A DNA stretch of 64,000 bases, taken from NCBI GenBank assembly GCA_013297885.1, contig JAAFIR010000013.1, forward strand, positions 1 to 64,000, given 5' to 3'. Numbering within the stretch: the stretch's first letter is position 1; each line of letters starts with the position of its first letter. Under the pieces are notes generated by a model that saw only the letters and a list, made by a program, of their open reading frames with translations, did not search any database and was not told where the DNA came from. The DNA is from Leptospirales bacterium. GTDB taxonomy: Bacteria; Spirochaetota; Leptospiria; Leptospirales; Leptospiraceae. This document shows, in pieces, positions 57,408 to 64,000 of this stretch. The translations under genes and the position numbers were made by a program.

Positions 57408-58181
57408 TTACTTCTTCTTATTTAAAATTTTTTCTAAACGAGTCACTCTTTTTTCAAGATTTGGCTTTTTTGGTTTTTTCACGCCAAGTTTAGATTCTAA
57501 TTTTGCGATTCGTTTGTCTAGATTCTTAAATTTTTTATTCAAGTTTGATGTTTTATATTTCTTAACAACTTTTAGGGGTTTTGTTTTTTTTGTATTTTTA
57601 ACTGAGGCAGTTTTTTCTACTTCATCTTTTTCATTTTCAGGATAAGCAAAATATTCAGGTGCTTCTTTTTTTTGTACTTTTTCTTTTTTTAATTCTTTGT
57701 CTTTTGAAAGTAAAGGAATATCAGAATCTAAAAGTTTAGATTTTGAAATTTCGTTTTTATATACAGGTTTCGGATCTTCTTTTTTAATTATTTTTTTTGA
57801 TTCAATGTCATTTTTTTCATCTAACTCATCGAATTTTTTAAGTTGGTTTTTTTTATCTTGTGTATCTTTTTCAACTTCTTCAGATTTATTTTTCATCTCC
57901 TCAAACGAATTGGAAGAAATTTTTGTAAGTTTTTTTGCTTCTTCAATTTTATTAGTTTCAGTTTTGGAAACTTCTAAATCTTTATTTTCTATTTTATTAT
58001 TGGAAACTTGACTTGGAACTGTGTTTCTTTCAAATCGTTCCATATTTTCAGTTTTGTCTTTTGCAGCTAAGTATTTGTTATAAATTAAGTCTTTATTTAC
58101 ATATGTAAAAATTCCAACAAGAATTAGAATTAAAAAAATGATTGTAGTAAAAATAATCTTAAGGCTGTTTTGTTTGCTCAT
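57408..58181 (-). CDS. single-span, Lys/Glu-rich coiled-coil protein, 257 aa
   Basis: One N-terminal membrane segment (IIFTTIIFLILILVGIFTYV, residues about 10-29), then about 180 residues of highly charged, low-complexity sequence, and a repeated C-terminal motif: KFKNLDKRIAKLESKLGVKK followed by PNLEKRVTRLEKILNKK, i.e. two copies of 'LxKRhxxLExhL', a short coiled coil. The layout suits a membrane-tethered linker or spacer. It is followed by yggS after 27 bases and probably heads that operon. I do not recognise it; coding is supported by length and typical start. Confidence 0.55.
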   Translation of the reverse strand: MSKQNSLKIIFTTIIFLILILVGIFTYVNKDLIYNKYLAAKDKTENMERFERNTVPSQVSNNKIENKDLEVSKTETNKIEEAKKLTKISSNSFEEMKNKSEEVEKDTQDKKNQLKKFDELDEKNDIESKKIIKKEDPKPVYKNEISKSKLLDSDIPLLSKDKELKKEKVQKKEAPEYFAYPENEKDEVEKTASVKNTKKTKPLKVVKKYKTSNLNKKFKNLDKRIAKLESKLGVKKPKKPNLEKRVTRLEKILNKKK

Positions 58182-58268
58182 ACTTTCAGTATCTTATGAT
58201 TTATATTTAAAAAATAGTATTTTTTATTTTAATTTTATTTTTTTTTGGTTTGTTTACAAGATTAAATT

Positions 58269-58352
58269 TTGGGCGATTCAGCTTTTCAAGCTGACCGTGC
58301 TACAAATGGCTTTGGTGCTTCGCACTCTAACGACAATTTGTATCACTATCGC
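58269..58352 (-). repeat. modular double-hairpin intergenic element, copy 9 (reverse, short)
   Basis: Left to right: TTTGGGCGA (box 3); hairpin 2 TTCAGCTT/AAGCTGA; CCGTGCT (box 2, reverse of AGCACGG); hairpin 1 with arms ACAAAT/ATTTGT and inner GTGC/GCAC; ATCACTATCGC (box 1, reverse of GCGATAGTGAT). It lies in the spacer between divergent genes, so it is not only a terminator site. Confidence 0.78.
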
Positions 58353-58746
58353 TTTAAAAAACAAAAAAAATACTCCTCAAAAGGAATTGAATTTAAGTCA
58401 AAAAATTTATTTATATTACCAGATTTAGAATTTCACTAACCCTTCTATGCTCGATTCTCTATTAGGGATTCTGTTTAATAGCTTTTGTTTATGAGAAAAT
58501 CACATAAGGTGAAGAGGTTGTTAAAATTTTTTCTTCAAAAAAAGCAAATTAATCAACAAGTTTGTTATAAATAAATTTTTAACTATATTCTAATTCTAGA
58601 TTTGAGTATTGATAACAATTTGTTCATATTTAATGAATAAAATCAAGCTTATATTAATATTCTAGAATCAGTTCCTTCGTTTATAAAAAATAAATTTGTT
58701 TACAAAATATGCAGTAATAAGTTTATTGAGACTGAGGCTCAATATC
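58353..58746. other. intergenic stretch without a recognisable gene
   Basis: Plain A+T-rich sequence between the coiled-coil gene and the EAL gene. I see no convincing promoter hexamer pair. GAGG at 58732-58735, eleven bases before ATG 58747, may be the ribosome site of the EAL gene. Confidence 0.4.
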
Positions 58747-59442
58747 ATGATTAAACAAATTAATTACTTCAATAAGAATATTTTTCAAAATACTTGTATT
58801 AAAACTGAATACCAACCTTTTGTAGACCTAGAGAGCAATGAAATTTATGGATTTGAGGCATTGGCAAGGTTTAACATTCCATTTACAAATGAAATAATTT
58901 TTAAAAAGCTATACCAAAATCCTGAACTTTTTTTTGAGATCGAGCATAAACTCAAATTAAATCAAATTCAAAATCGTCCCAAAAATAGCCTATTGTCTCT
59001 CAACTTTAACACTCAATTGATGGACAAAATAAATTCACAATTTTGGGTAAATTTTTTTTCAGAACAAGAAAATATTTTGTTAGAGATAATTGAAAACTCA
59101 AATACAACAGACTTAGAAAACTATTATAAATCGTTTTACTTATTTAAAAATAAAAACATCAATATTTCTTTGGATGATATTGGTTCTTCAAAAAACTTTA
59201 TTTCTTTCGAGCTAATTGCTGATTCTAATTTTTTAAAATTCGATAAATCTTGGATTCAAAAGATAAGATCAGAATCAGAATATTCTACTTTGAATCAAGG
59301 CATAATAAATTTTGCAAAAGAAAGAAATATAAAAACGATTATTGAAGGAATCGAAACAAGAAGTGATTTTGATTTAGCAGTTGAGTCTGGTTTTGATTAT
59401 GCACAAGGTTATTTATTTAGAAATTTATTTATATTAAGGTAA
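58747..59442 (+). CDS. EAL-domain protein, probable cyclic-di-GMP phosphodiesterase
   Basis: A stand-alone EAL domain of 231 residues. YQPFVDLESNEIYGFEALARF has the EAL Glu. Later motifs keep the metal and catalytic residues: LLEIIENS, ISLDDIGSS (the DDFG position), FLKFDKSWIQ (catalytic Lys and Asp), IIEGIETRSDF and FDYAQGYLF. An active enzyme that linearises cyclic-di-GMP is therefore plausible. I chose ATG 58747 because the 17 residues before it look non-coding. No GGDEF or sensor domain is attached. The SpoIIE phosphatase gene starts six bases after the stop, so the two form a signalling pair. Confidence 0.85.
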   Translation: MIKQINYFNKNIFQNTCIKTEYQPFVDLESNEIYGFEALARFNIPFTNEIIFKKLYQNPELFFEIEHKLKLNQIQNRPKNSLLSLNFNTQLMDKINSQFWVNFFSEQENILLEIIENSNTTDLENYYKSFYLFKNKNINISLDDIGSSKNFISFELIADSNFLKFDKSWIQKIRSESEYSTLNQGIINFAKERNIKTIIEGIETRSDFDLAVESGFDYAQGYLFRNLFILR

Positions 59443-59448
59443 ACAAAA

Positions 59449-60951
59449 ATGTTAAAATTTAGAGAGAAAATTCAAAGTATAACTTACATCAGGTATTTAT
59501 TAATTATCACAACATTAATCAGTTTTATTTTACCGGCTTTTATTTTATTTTATTTGCAGCCCAAGTTTAAAGAAAGTGTTGAAAAAAGAATTACAATTGA
59601 TGCTGAAAGAGTTTCAAGTTATTTATTTTTAGAAATGATTAAAGAGGGATATAATCCATCTTTTCCAAAGTTGATTCCAACTAATGTTAGTGAAAAATTA
59701 AATGAAGCAATTAAAACTTTTAAACTATTAGAAGTGAAATTTTATACACCTGATGGGTTAATCGTATATTGTAATGAAGAAGATGAAATTGGGAAATACA
59801 ATAAAGAAAGTTATTTTTATGATAAATTAGCAAAAGGTGAAAACTTTGCTGAACTGGTTAAAAAAGATGAACTATCTTTAGAAGGTAAATCTTTTCAAAC
59901 AAATCTTGTTGAAGCTTACACTTCTATCATGAATGAAAAAAGTTTTTATGGAGCATTTGAAATTTATTATAATGTTTCTGAAGAAATTAATGAACTTGAG
60001 TCTTTATTTCTATCTACAAGTATTTTAATTACTTTAGTAACAATTATTTTTTTAGGATTTATAATTTACCTTTATTTTAAATCTAAAAAATATTATGAAA
60101 GTAGGGAACGAGCTTCAATTGAAATTAGAAGATTAAAAGAGCAACAAGATGCTGATTATTACCTAACTTCAATTTTAACAAACCCTTTAAGTTTTAACAG
60201 GAATGATTCTTTAACAATTAAAGCAGATTATCATATGAAACAGAAGAAAAATTTTTCATTTATGGATAAAACATATGATATAGGTGGAGACTATTGTGCT
60301 ATTGACAAAATTCAACTTGGTGAAGCGGACCAATTAAAGAATTATATTTTTGCAATTAATGCAGATGCTATGGGCAAATCTTTACAAGGGACAAGTGGAG
60401 TTCTTGTAATGGGAGTATTGATTGAAAGTTTATTGGCTAGAGAAAAAAGAAGAAAATCAAAAAATATCACTCCAAAAGAATGGTTATCCCAACTACATAA
60501 AGACGCTTCCGACTTATTTGATTCATTTAATAATGCTATGTTAATCTCCTGTATTGCTGCATTAATCGAAGAAGATACTGGAAAATTCTTTTGGTTTAAT
60601 GCTGAACATCCCTTAATTGCAGTAGTTCGTAACGGCAAGGCTTTTTATATTGAAAAAGAATGTTTAATGAGTAAAATCGGACTGACAATGGATGAAGATT
60701 TAGTTATTCAAGAATTTGATCTTCAAGTTGGGGACAAAGTTTATTTTGGTTCTGATGGAAGAGATGATTTAATCATTTTAAATGAGCAAGGGAAATTTGA
60801 ACCAATTTTAGAAAAAAATACATTTCTAAATTTGATAGAAAATATTCAATCTGATTCAAAAAAAACTTTAAACCAATTATCAAATAACTCAGTGTTTAGA
60901 GACGATATTTCTTTAATTCATATTGAATATGATACTTTTTCAAAAAGATGA
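59449..60951 (+). CDS. membrane sensor with SpoIIE-type PP2C phosphatase domain
   Basis: A 500-residue protein. Two membrane spans (about residues 18-38 and 185-208) enclose an extracytoplasmic sensor of about 145 residues of the double Cache/PAS-like kind (LNEAIKTFKLLEVKFYTPDGLIVYCNEEDEIGKYN). A helical linker leads into a SpoIIE phosphatase domain: FMDKTYDIGGDYCAID, FAINADAMGKSLQGTSGVLV, WFNAEHPLIAVVRNG and KVYFGSDGRDDLIIL. The last uses SDGRDD instead of the usual TDGI.E, with the acidic residues kept. It probably dephosphorylates an anti-sigma-factor antagonist. The EAL gene lies just upstream. Confidence 0.88.
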   Translation: MLKFREKIQSITYIRYLLIITTLISFILPAFILFYLQPKFKESVEKRITIDAERVSSYLFLEMIKEGYNPSFPKLIPTNVSEKLNEAIKTFKLLEVKFYTPDGLIVYCNEEDEIGKYNKESYFYDKLAKGENFAELVKKDELSLEGKSFQTNLVEAYTSIMNEKSFYGAFEIYYNVSEEINELESLFLSTSILITLVTIIFLGFIIYLYFKSKKYYESRERASIEIRRLKEQQDADYYLTSILTNPLSFNRNDSLTIKADYHMKQKKNFSFMDKTYDIGGDYCAIDKIQLGEADQLKNYIFAINADAMGKSLQGTSGVLVMGVLIESLLAREKRRKSKNITPKEWLSQLHKDASDLFDSFNNAMLISCIAALIEEDTGKFFWFNAEHPLIAVVRNGKAFYIEKECLMSKIGLTMDEDLVIQEFDLQVGDKVYFGSDGRDDLIILNEQGKFEPILEKNTFLNLIENIQSDSKKTLNQLSNNSVFRDDISLIHIEYDTFSKR

Positions 60952-61013
60952 AGTGATTTATTTATTTTAAAAATCTTTCGTTTAACTTTGATTATATGAT
61001 TGACTTAACATAA

Positions 61014-61124
61014 ATAATTTTAAAAGATTTTAATTTTCCAATTCAAGTTCATATTGATGGAAAACAAATTGATTTTCAAAATACTAATCTTTCAAAAGAG
61101 AAGGATAAAATCATTTTTAAATAG
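61014..61124 (+). pseudogene. C-terminal coding remnant without a start
   Basis: A frame with no start codon reads LKDFNFPIQVHIDGKQIDFQ and NTNLSKEKDKIIFK before a TAG at 61122-61124. It looks like the beta-rich C-terminal end of a larger protein whose front has been lost. The stretch upstream (60952-61013) has stops in every frame. Origin unknown. Confidence 0.35.
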
Positions 61125-61176
61125 TAAATTTTGCAAATAGAATACAATGCAAAACAGTTTTAAAGATAAGATAATT

Positions 61177-61389
61177 TTATCTATGCTGGTCAACTAAAAT
61201 TATATTTCCATCAGGATCAGTGATTACAAAACTTGCACGACCTGAACTTGTTTCATCAACTTCATTTTGAACAGGAATATTTTTTGATTTTAATTCATTT
61301 TGAAGTTTGAGGATATCCTCAAATGGTTCAATATACTTACCAAACTCATTCCTGCAAGGATTAAATGTCAAAAGATTACCATGAAACAT
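61177..61389 (-). pseudogene. C-terminal fragment of a VOC (glyoxalase-fold) protein
   Basis: The 70-residue frame reads FHGNLLTFNPCRNEFGK, then DILKLQNELKSKNIPVQNEV and ASFVITDPDGNIILVDQHR. This is the second half of a VOC-superfamily protein, where the ASF...DPDGN...DQH segment forms the last strands and carries a metal-site Glu/His. An intact member would have about 120-150 residues; the N-terminal module is missing and no continuation is found upstream. It could be a short variant, but truncation is likelier, given the remnant on the other strand next to it. Confidence 0.55.
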
Positions 61390-61522
61390 TCCCTGAAAAA
61401 GACCAATTAATTAATTCTCATTTTATCAATTGATTAAGAGAATTTGAAATACTTTGACTCCAAAAATCATCTTTTGTTCATTTTTTTTTAGTTGACAGAA
61501 AAGTTCATTCTAAAAAAATGAC

Positions 61523-61541
61523 ATTGAGAATTATTCTCAAT
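61523..61541 (+). promoter_or_regulatory. 7-1-7 palindrome of Fur/PerR type before the lruB-like gene
   Basis: ATTGAGAATTATTCTCAAT is an inverted repeat with a single central base; its core TGAGAAT-T-ATTCTCA has the 7-1-7 form of Fur-family operators (classical TGATAAT-N-ATTATCA). It lies 18 bases before ATG 61559, and TTGACA at 61492-61497 is a candidate -35 box, so a repressor bound here would cover the promoter. Metal- or peroxide-responsive control of the imelysin and di-haem genes fits. Confidence 0.7.
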
Positions 61542-61558
61542 AACAAAAAGGAATCAAA

Positions 61559-62896
61559 ATGAAACATTTTTTTAGAAACATTTTAACTTTAATGCTCATG
61601 TTGGCTGTTTTTGAATGCAAACAACTTGGTTTAGAAAAAGAAAAAACGGATAACACTCCGCTATTTGCGGGACTTGCAATCTTAGCAAACCAAAGAAGAG
61701 CAACTCCTATTACCCAAGCTGAAATTGTTAGCAGATATGCAGATTTAGCTTTTGCTTCTTATTCAGATTCTGTAACTGCTGCCACTTCTCTCAAAACAGC
61801 AATTGATAGTTTAGTGGGTGCTTCAATCGCTGCTGATGTCGCAACTCCGACTCAGGCAAATTTTGAAGCCGCAAGAAAAGCTTGGCTAGATGCAAGACCT
61901 TGGTACTTACAAACTGAAACTTTCCGTTTTTCAAATGGTCCAATTAACGAAAAATTAGAAACTAGACTTCCTGATGCTGAAGTTGAAACTTTAATCAATG
62001 CATGGCCAATGGATGAAACTTTTATCGATTGTGTAATCACTAACACAGCAACAACAGCAGGACTTGATGAAGCAAGACTTTTAAACACAAATGGATTAAC
62101 TACTGTTGCAAATTGTACAACATTTACAGATTCAGCAAAAAATATTTCACTTGGCTGGCATGCTGTCGAATATTTACTTTGGGGAATTGACACTGCAGGA
62201 AACACAACTTCAGGAAATAGAGTTGTTACAGATTTTCAAGGTGCAACTGCAAATTCAGTACAACAAAAAAGAAGACAATATTTAAGAGTTGTAACAAAAC
62301 TCTTAGTTGACCATTTAACATTGATTAAAGACAGATGGGATTCTACAAAATCAAATAATTATATTTCTGGATTTAAAGCTAACACAACAAAATCAATGTC
62401 AGATGTTTTTACAGGACTTTCTAAATTTGCAAAATCAGAATGGGGTGGTGAGCGTTTAAAAATTAACACTTCAAATGACCAAGAAGATGAACATTCTTGT
62501 TTTGCTGATAACACAAAAGCTGATTTTCATTGGGATGCTCAAGGTGTAATAAATATTTTTTCTGGAACCTATAAAAATTTAGCTGGCACAACTTCTAATG
62601 GTGCTGGTTTAAAAGATATTTCTGGAAGTTTACAATCAAAGCTCACAACTAATCTTACAGAAACAAGAGATGCATTTTGTTTAAATGTAAGTGGTGTTAA
62701 CATGACACTCGATACAACAACTTGTCCAACTGCAACAAATTCTATCACAACTAAATATGATAATATGAGTGCTGGCGACAAAACAAAATTACAAACTCTT
62801 CAAACTTTAATTGGAGTAACCATTTCAAATGATATCCAAGCTGTTGGTAGATCAAATGGAATTAGTTTTACTGCTCCAACTTCAGTTAAAGAGTAA
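61559..62896 (+). CDS. lruB: imelysin-family lipoprotein, LruB-like
   Basis: A 445-residue lipoprotein (lipobox VFEC) of the imelysin/EfeO-like fold. The GxHxxE motif is present as GWHAVEYLLWG (about residue 200), the proposed metal or haem-linked site. EAARKAWLDARPWYLQTETFRFSNG and KLETRLPDAEVETLINAWPMDETFID are family hallmarks. In Leptospira the LruB protein has this fold and is encoded near a di-haem oxidoreductase and outer-membrane receptor genes for iron or metal uptake. The same arrangement begins here. Expression is probably repressed by a Fur-type regulator through the palindrome upstream. AAGGAATC precedes the start. Confidence 0.85.
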   Translation: MKHFFRNILTLMLMLAVFECKQLGLEKEKTDNTPLFAGLAILANQRRATPITQAEIVSRYADLAFASYSDSVTAATSLKTAIDSLVGASIAADVATPTQANFEAARKAWLDARPWYLQTETFRFSNGPINEKLETRLPDAEVETLINAWPMDETFIDCVITNTATTAGLDEARLLNTNGLTTVANCTTFTDSAKNISLGWHAVEYLLWGIDTAGNTTSGNRVVTDFQGATANSVQQKRRQYLRVVTKLLVDHLTLIKDRWDSTKSNNYISGFKANTTKSMSDVFTGLSKFAKSEWGGERLKINTSNDQEDEHSCFADNTKADFHWDAQGVINIFSGTYKNLAGTTSNGAGLKDISGSLQSKLTTNLTETRDAFCLNVSGVNMTLDTTTCPTATNSITTKYDNMSAGDKTKLQTLQTLIGVTISNDIQAVGRSNGISFTAPTSVKE

Positions 62897-62912
62897 TTAG
62901 TTCTTAGTTGAG

Positions 62913-63080
62913 TTTGAGCGATTCGAGACTTTAGACAGTGGGTTTCAACCCACTGGACAGCGGGTAGCTACCCGCTGTCTTTAGTTACCCACTGCCTTAA
63001 GTCTCGACCGTGCTACAAAATGGTTCCGTCTGCCTCACGGCAGACTTGCTACGCAACATTTTGTATCACTATCGCAATAG
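62913..63080 (-). repeat. modular hairpin element, copy 10 (reverse), with nested hairpins
   Basis: Box 3 TTTGAGCGA at the left; a long cruciform made of outer arms TCGAGACTT/AAGTCTCGA, two inner hairpins (CAGTGGGTT/AACCCACTG at 62936-62955 and GACAGCGGGTA/TACCCGCTGTC at 62956-62979) and an extra half-arm ACCCACTG; then CCGTGCT (box 2); hairpin 1 with outer arms ACAAAATG/CATTTTGT and inner GTCTGCC/GGCAGAC; and ATCACTATCGC (box 1). It separates lruB from the di-haem gene. Confidence 0.78.
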
Positions 63081-63137
63081 AATTGAAAAATCGTTTACGT
63101 GTTGTTAAACGATAAAAAATTGAATTAAGGAAAAAAA

Positions 63138-64000
63138 ATGAAACTGATTTTAATACTAATAATTTTAAACTGCACAATTCTCAAAGAAAAAAAAGAAAAT
63201 AATCAAATTGCTATTCTTGGTTTATTTGCTTTAAACCAAAGACCAGTTTCAGTTTCTGCAGATAGAGAAGCATATTCTGGTGGAGATGCTACTTCATTTG
63301 ACACAACTTCATTTGCGTTTCAACAACAAGCACCCAATATGACAGATGAAGCAAAACAATTAGCATTTATTCAAGGTCATGCTATTTTTACAACTTCTTG
63401 GGTGAGTCCTGGAAATGCTGGGAATCCGGGACTTGGTCCAACTTTTAACAATGTGTCCTGTAATGGTTGCCATGCTTTTGATGGAAGAGGCAGACCAAAT
63501 GTTGGCACAAATCAATCTGCATTATTATTTCGTTTATCAAATGCAACAAATTACGGTGAACAATTTAGTCCAAATTCAATTGCTGGAGTTCAAAACGAAG
63601 GAACATTTACAGTTAGTTATACTGAACAAGCAGGAACTTATGCTGATGGTGAAGCTTATTCACTAAGAGTTCCAACTTACACACAAAGTTTAAACAATCA
63701 TGGCTCACCTTCGGGTGTTTTGGTTTCAGCAAGAATTGCCGGGCAAAATCCGGGACTTGGTTTACTGGAAGCAATTGCAGAAGAAACTATTTTACAAAAC
63801 CAAGATATTTTGGATTCCAACAAAGATGGAATTTCTGGAAAAGCAAATTATGTAACTGATGCAAAAGACAACAAAACCAAAATCGGAAGATTTGGTTGGA
63901 AAGCAAATCAACCAAATTTAAACCAACAAAACCAGGGAGCGTTTCTTGGTGACATCGGAATTACATCTCCACTATTTCCAAATGAAAATTGTCCCGGCAC
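63138..64000 (+). CDS. di-haem oxidoreductase (DUF1111-type, peroxidase-like) lipoprotein, cut by window end
   Basis: ATG 63138 after AAGG opens a frame that stays open to the window end (about 287 residues seen). The lipobox is IILNC. FNNVSCNGCHAFDGRGRP (about residues 103-120) has the first c-haem site, CNGCH. LLFRLSNATNYGEQFSPNSI, SARIAGQNPGLGLLEAIAEE, DSNKDGISGKANYV and IGRFGWKANQPNLNQQNQGA match the 'thiol oxidoreductase'/DUF1111 group related to MauG. It follows the LruB-like imelysin, the usual pair in Leptospira, and is probably under the same metal-responsive control. The second haem site would lie beyond the edge. Confidence 0.85.
   Translation, partial: MKLILILIILNCTILKEKKENNQIAILGLFALNQRPVSVSADREAYSGGDATSFDTTSFAFQQQAPNMTDEAKQLAFIQGHAIFTTSWVSPGNAGNPGLGPTFNNVSCNGCHAFDGRGRPNVGTNQSALLFRLSNATNYGEQFSPNSIAGVQNEGTFTVSYTEQAGTYADGEAYSLRVPTYTQSLNNHGSPSGVLVSARIAGQNPGLGLLEAIAEETILQNQDILDSNKDGISGKANYVTDAKDNKTKIGRFGWKANQPNLNQQNQGAFLGDIGITSPLFPNENCPG

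Noticed and set aside
58138-58428. Plus-strand open frame over the start of the coiled-coil gene and the repeat element
   Set aside because: It is antisense to the coiled-coil gene start and runs through hairpins of a repeat copy; composition is not protein-like.
62936-62979. Back-to-back palindromes read as a short CRISPR array
   Set aside because: The repeats are inverted, have no regular spacers, and no cas gene is near.
1-64000. tRNA or rRNA genes
   Set aside because: No cloverleaf with a GGTTCGAATCC-type T arm and no rRNA-like stretch was noticed by eye; a tRNAscan-SE run would settle it.

Overview
The window is a 64 kb stretch of very A+T-rich chromosomal DNA with bacterial gene organisation. 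Several features point to a Leptospira-like spirochaete (family Leptospiraceae or close relative): a DUF1564-type protein, a family I know only from Leptospira; many lipoproteins with short, loose lipoboxes followed by charged or Asn/Ser-rich tethers; an imelysin lipoprotein resembling LruB paired with a di-haem oxidoreductase; a 7TM-DISM/SpoIIE phosphatase; and an AraC regulator with a membrane-embedded N-terminus. The base composition looks lower in G+C than in the described Leptospira species, so this may be a divergent lineage. I saw no rRNA, tRNA, CRISPR array or prophage.

Layout. 1-4.6 kb: end of an Ig-like surface protein and four lineage-type exported or membrane proteins. 4.8-8.2 kb: a chemoreceptor and gatB. 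8.5-11.3 kb: an accessory, decaying zone with a DUF1564 gene, two broken lipoprotein genes and an IS3-family remnant. 11.4-15.3 kb: three coupled genes for a FabF-like synthase, a CoA-transferase and a FabH-like synthase. 15.6-20.1 kb: ftsK overlapping an LtaS-like sulfatase. 20.2-20.6 kb: the scar of a PIN-domain toxin beside an intact small partner gene. 20.8-22.8 kb: a signalling phosphatase. 22.9-27.65 kb: an MbnP/MbnH-like copper-associated cluster with a Cys/His-rich exported protein. 27.7-31.1 kb: pgsA, a sodium:solute symporter and two small proteins. 31.1-32.2 kb: a frameshifted AraC regulator.

32.3-46.4 kb holds the most striking locus: five tightly coupled same-strand genes. They encode three very large lipoproteins (about 1200-1380 residues each), a FadL-type outer-membrane barrel and a lone solute-binding lipoprotein with no ABC partners. 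The first two lipoproteins are tandem paralogues, and their C-terminal halves carry a motif reminiscent of BPI/TULIP lipid-binding domains. I infer an uncharacterised outer-membrane system for a hydrophobic substrate. 46.5-58.2 kb: an Mcd-like acyl-CoA dehydrogenase, a huge repeat-domain lipoprotein with a strong sigma-70 promoter, and the yggS-proC operon. 58.7-61 kb: an EAL protein and a SpoIIE phosphatase as a pair. 61-61.4 kb: two gene fragments. 61.5-64 kb: an lruB-like gene behind a 7-1-7 Fur-type palindrome, followed by a di-haem oxidoreductase that runs off the window.

Two themes cut across the window. First, about ten intergenic spaces carry members of a modular repeat family: conserved short boxes (GCGATAGnGAT-like, AGCnCGG-like, TCGCCCAA-like) alternating with hairpins whose arms differ in sequence between copies but stay self-complementary. 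Second, several genes are broken by single-base indels, mostly in A or T runs. These may be true decay or residual sequencing error, and only raw reads can decide.
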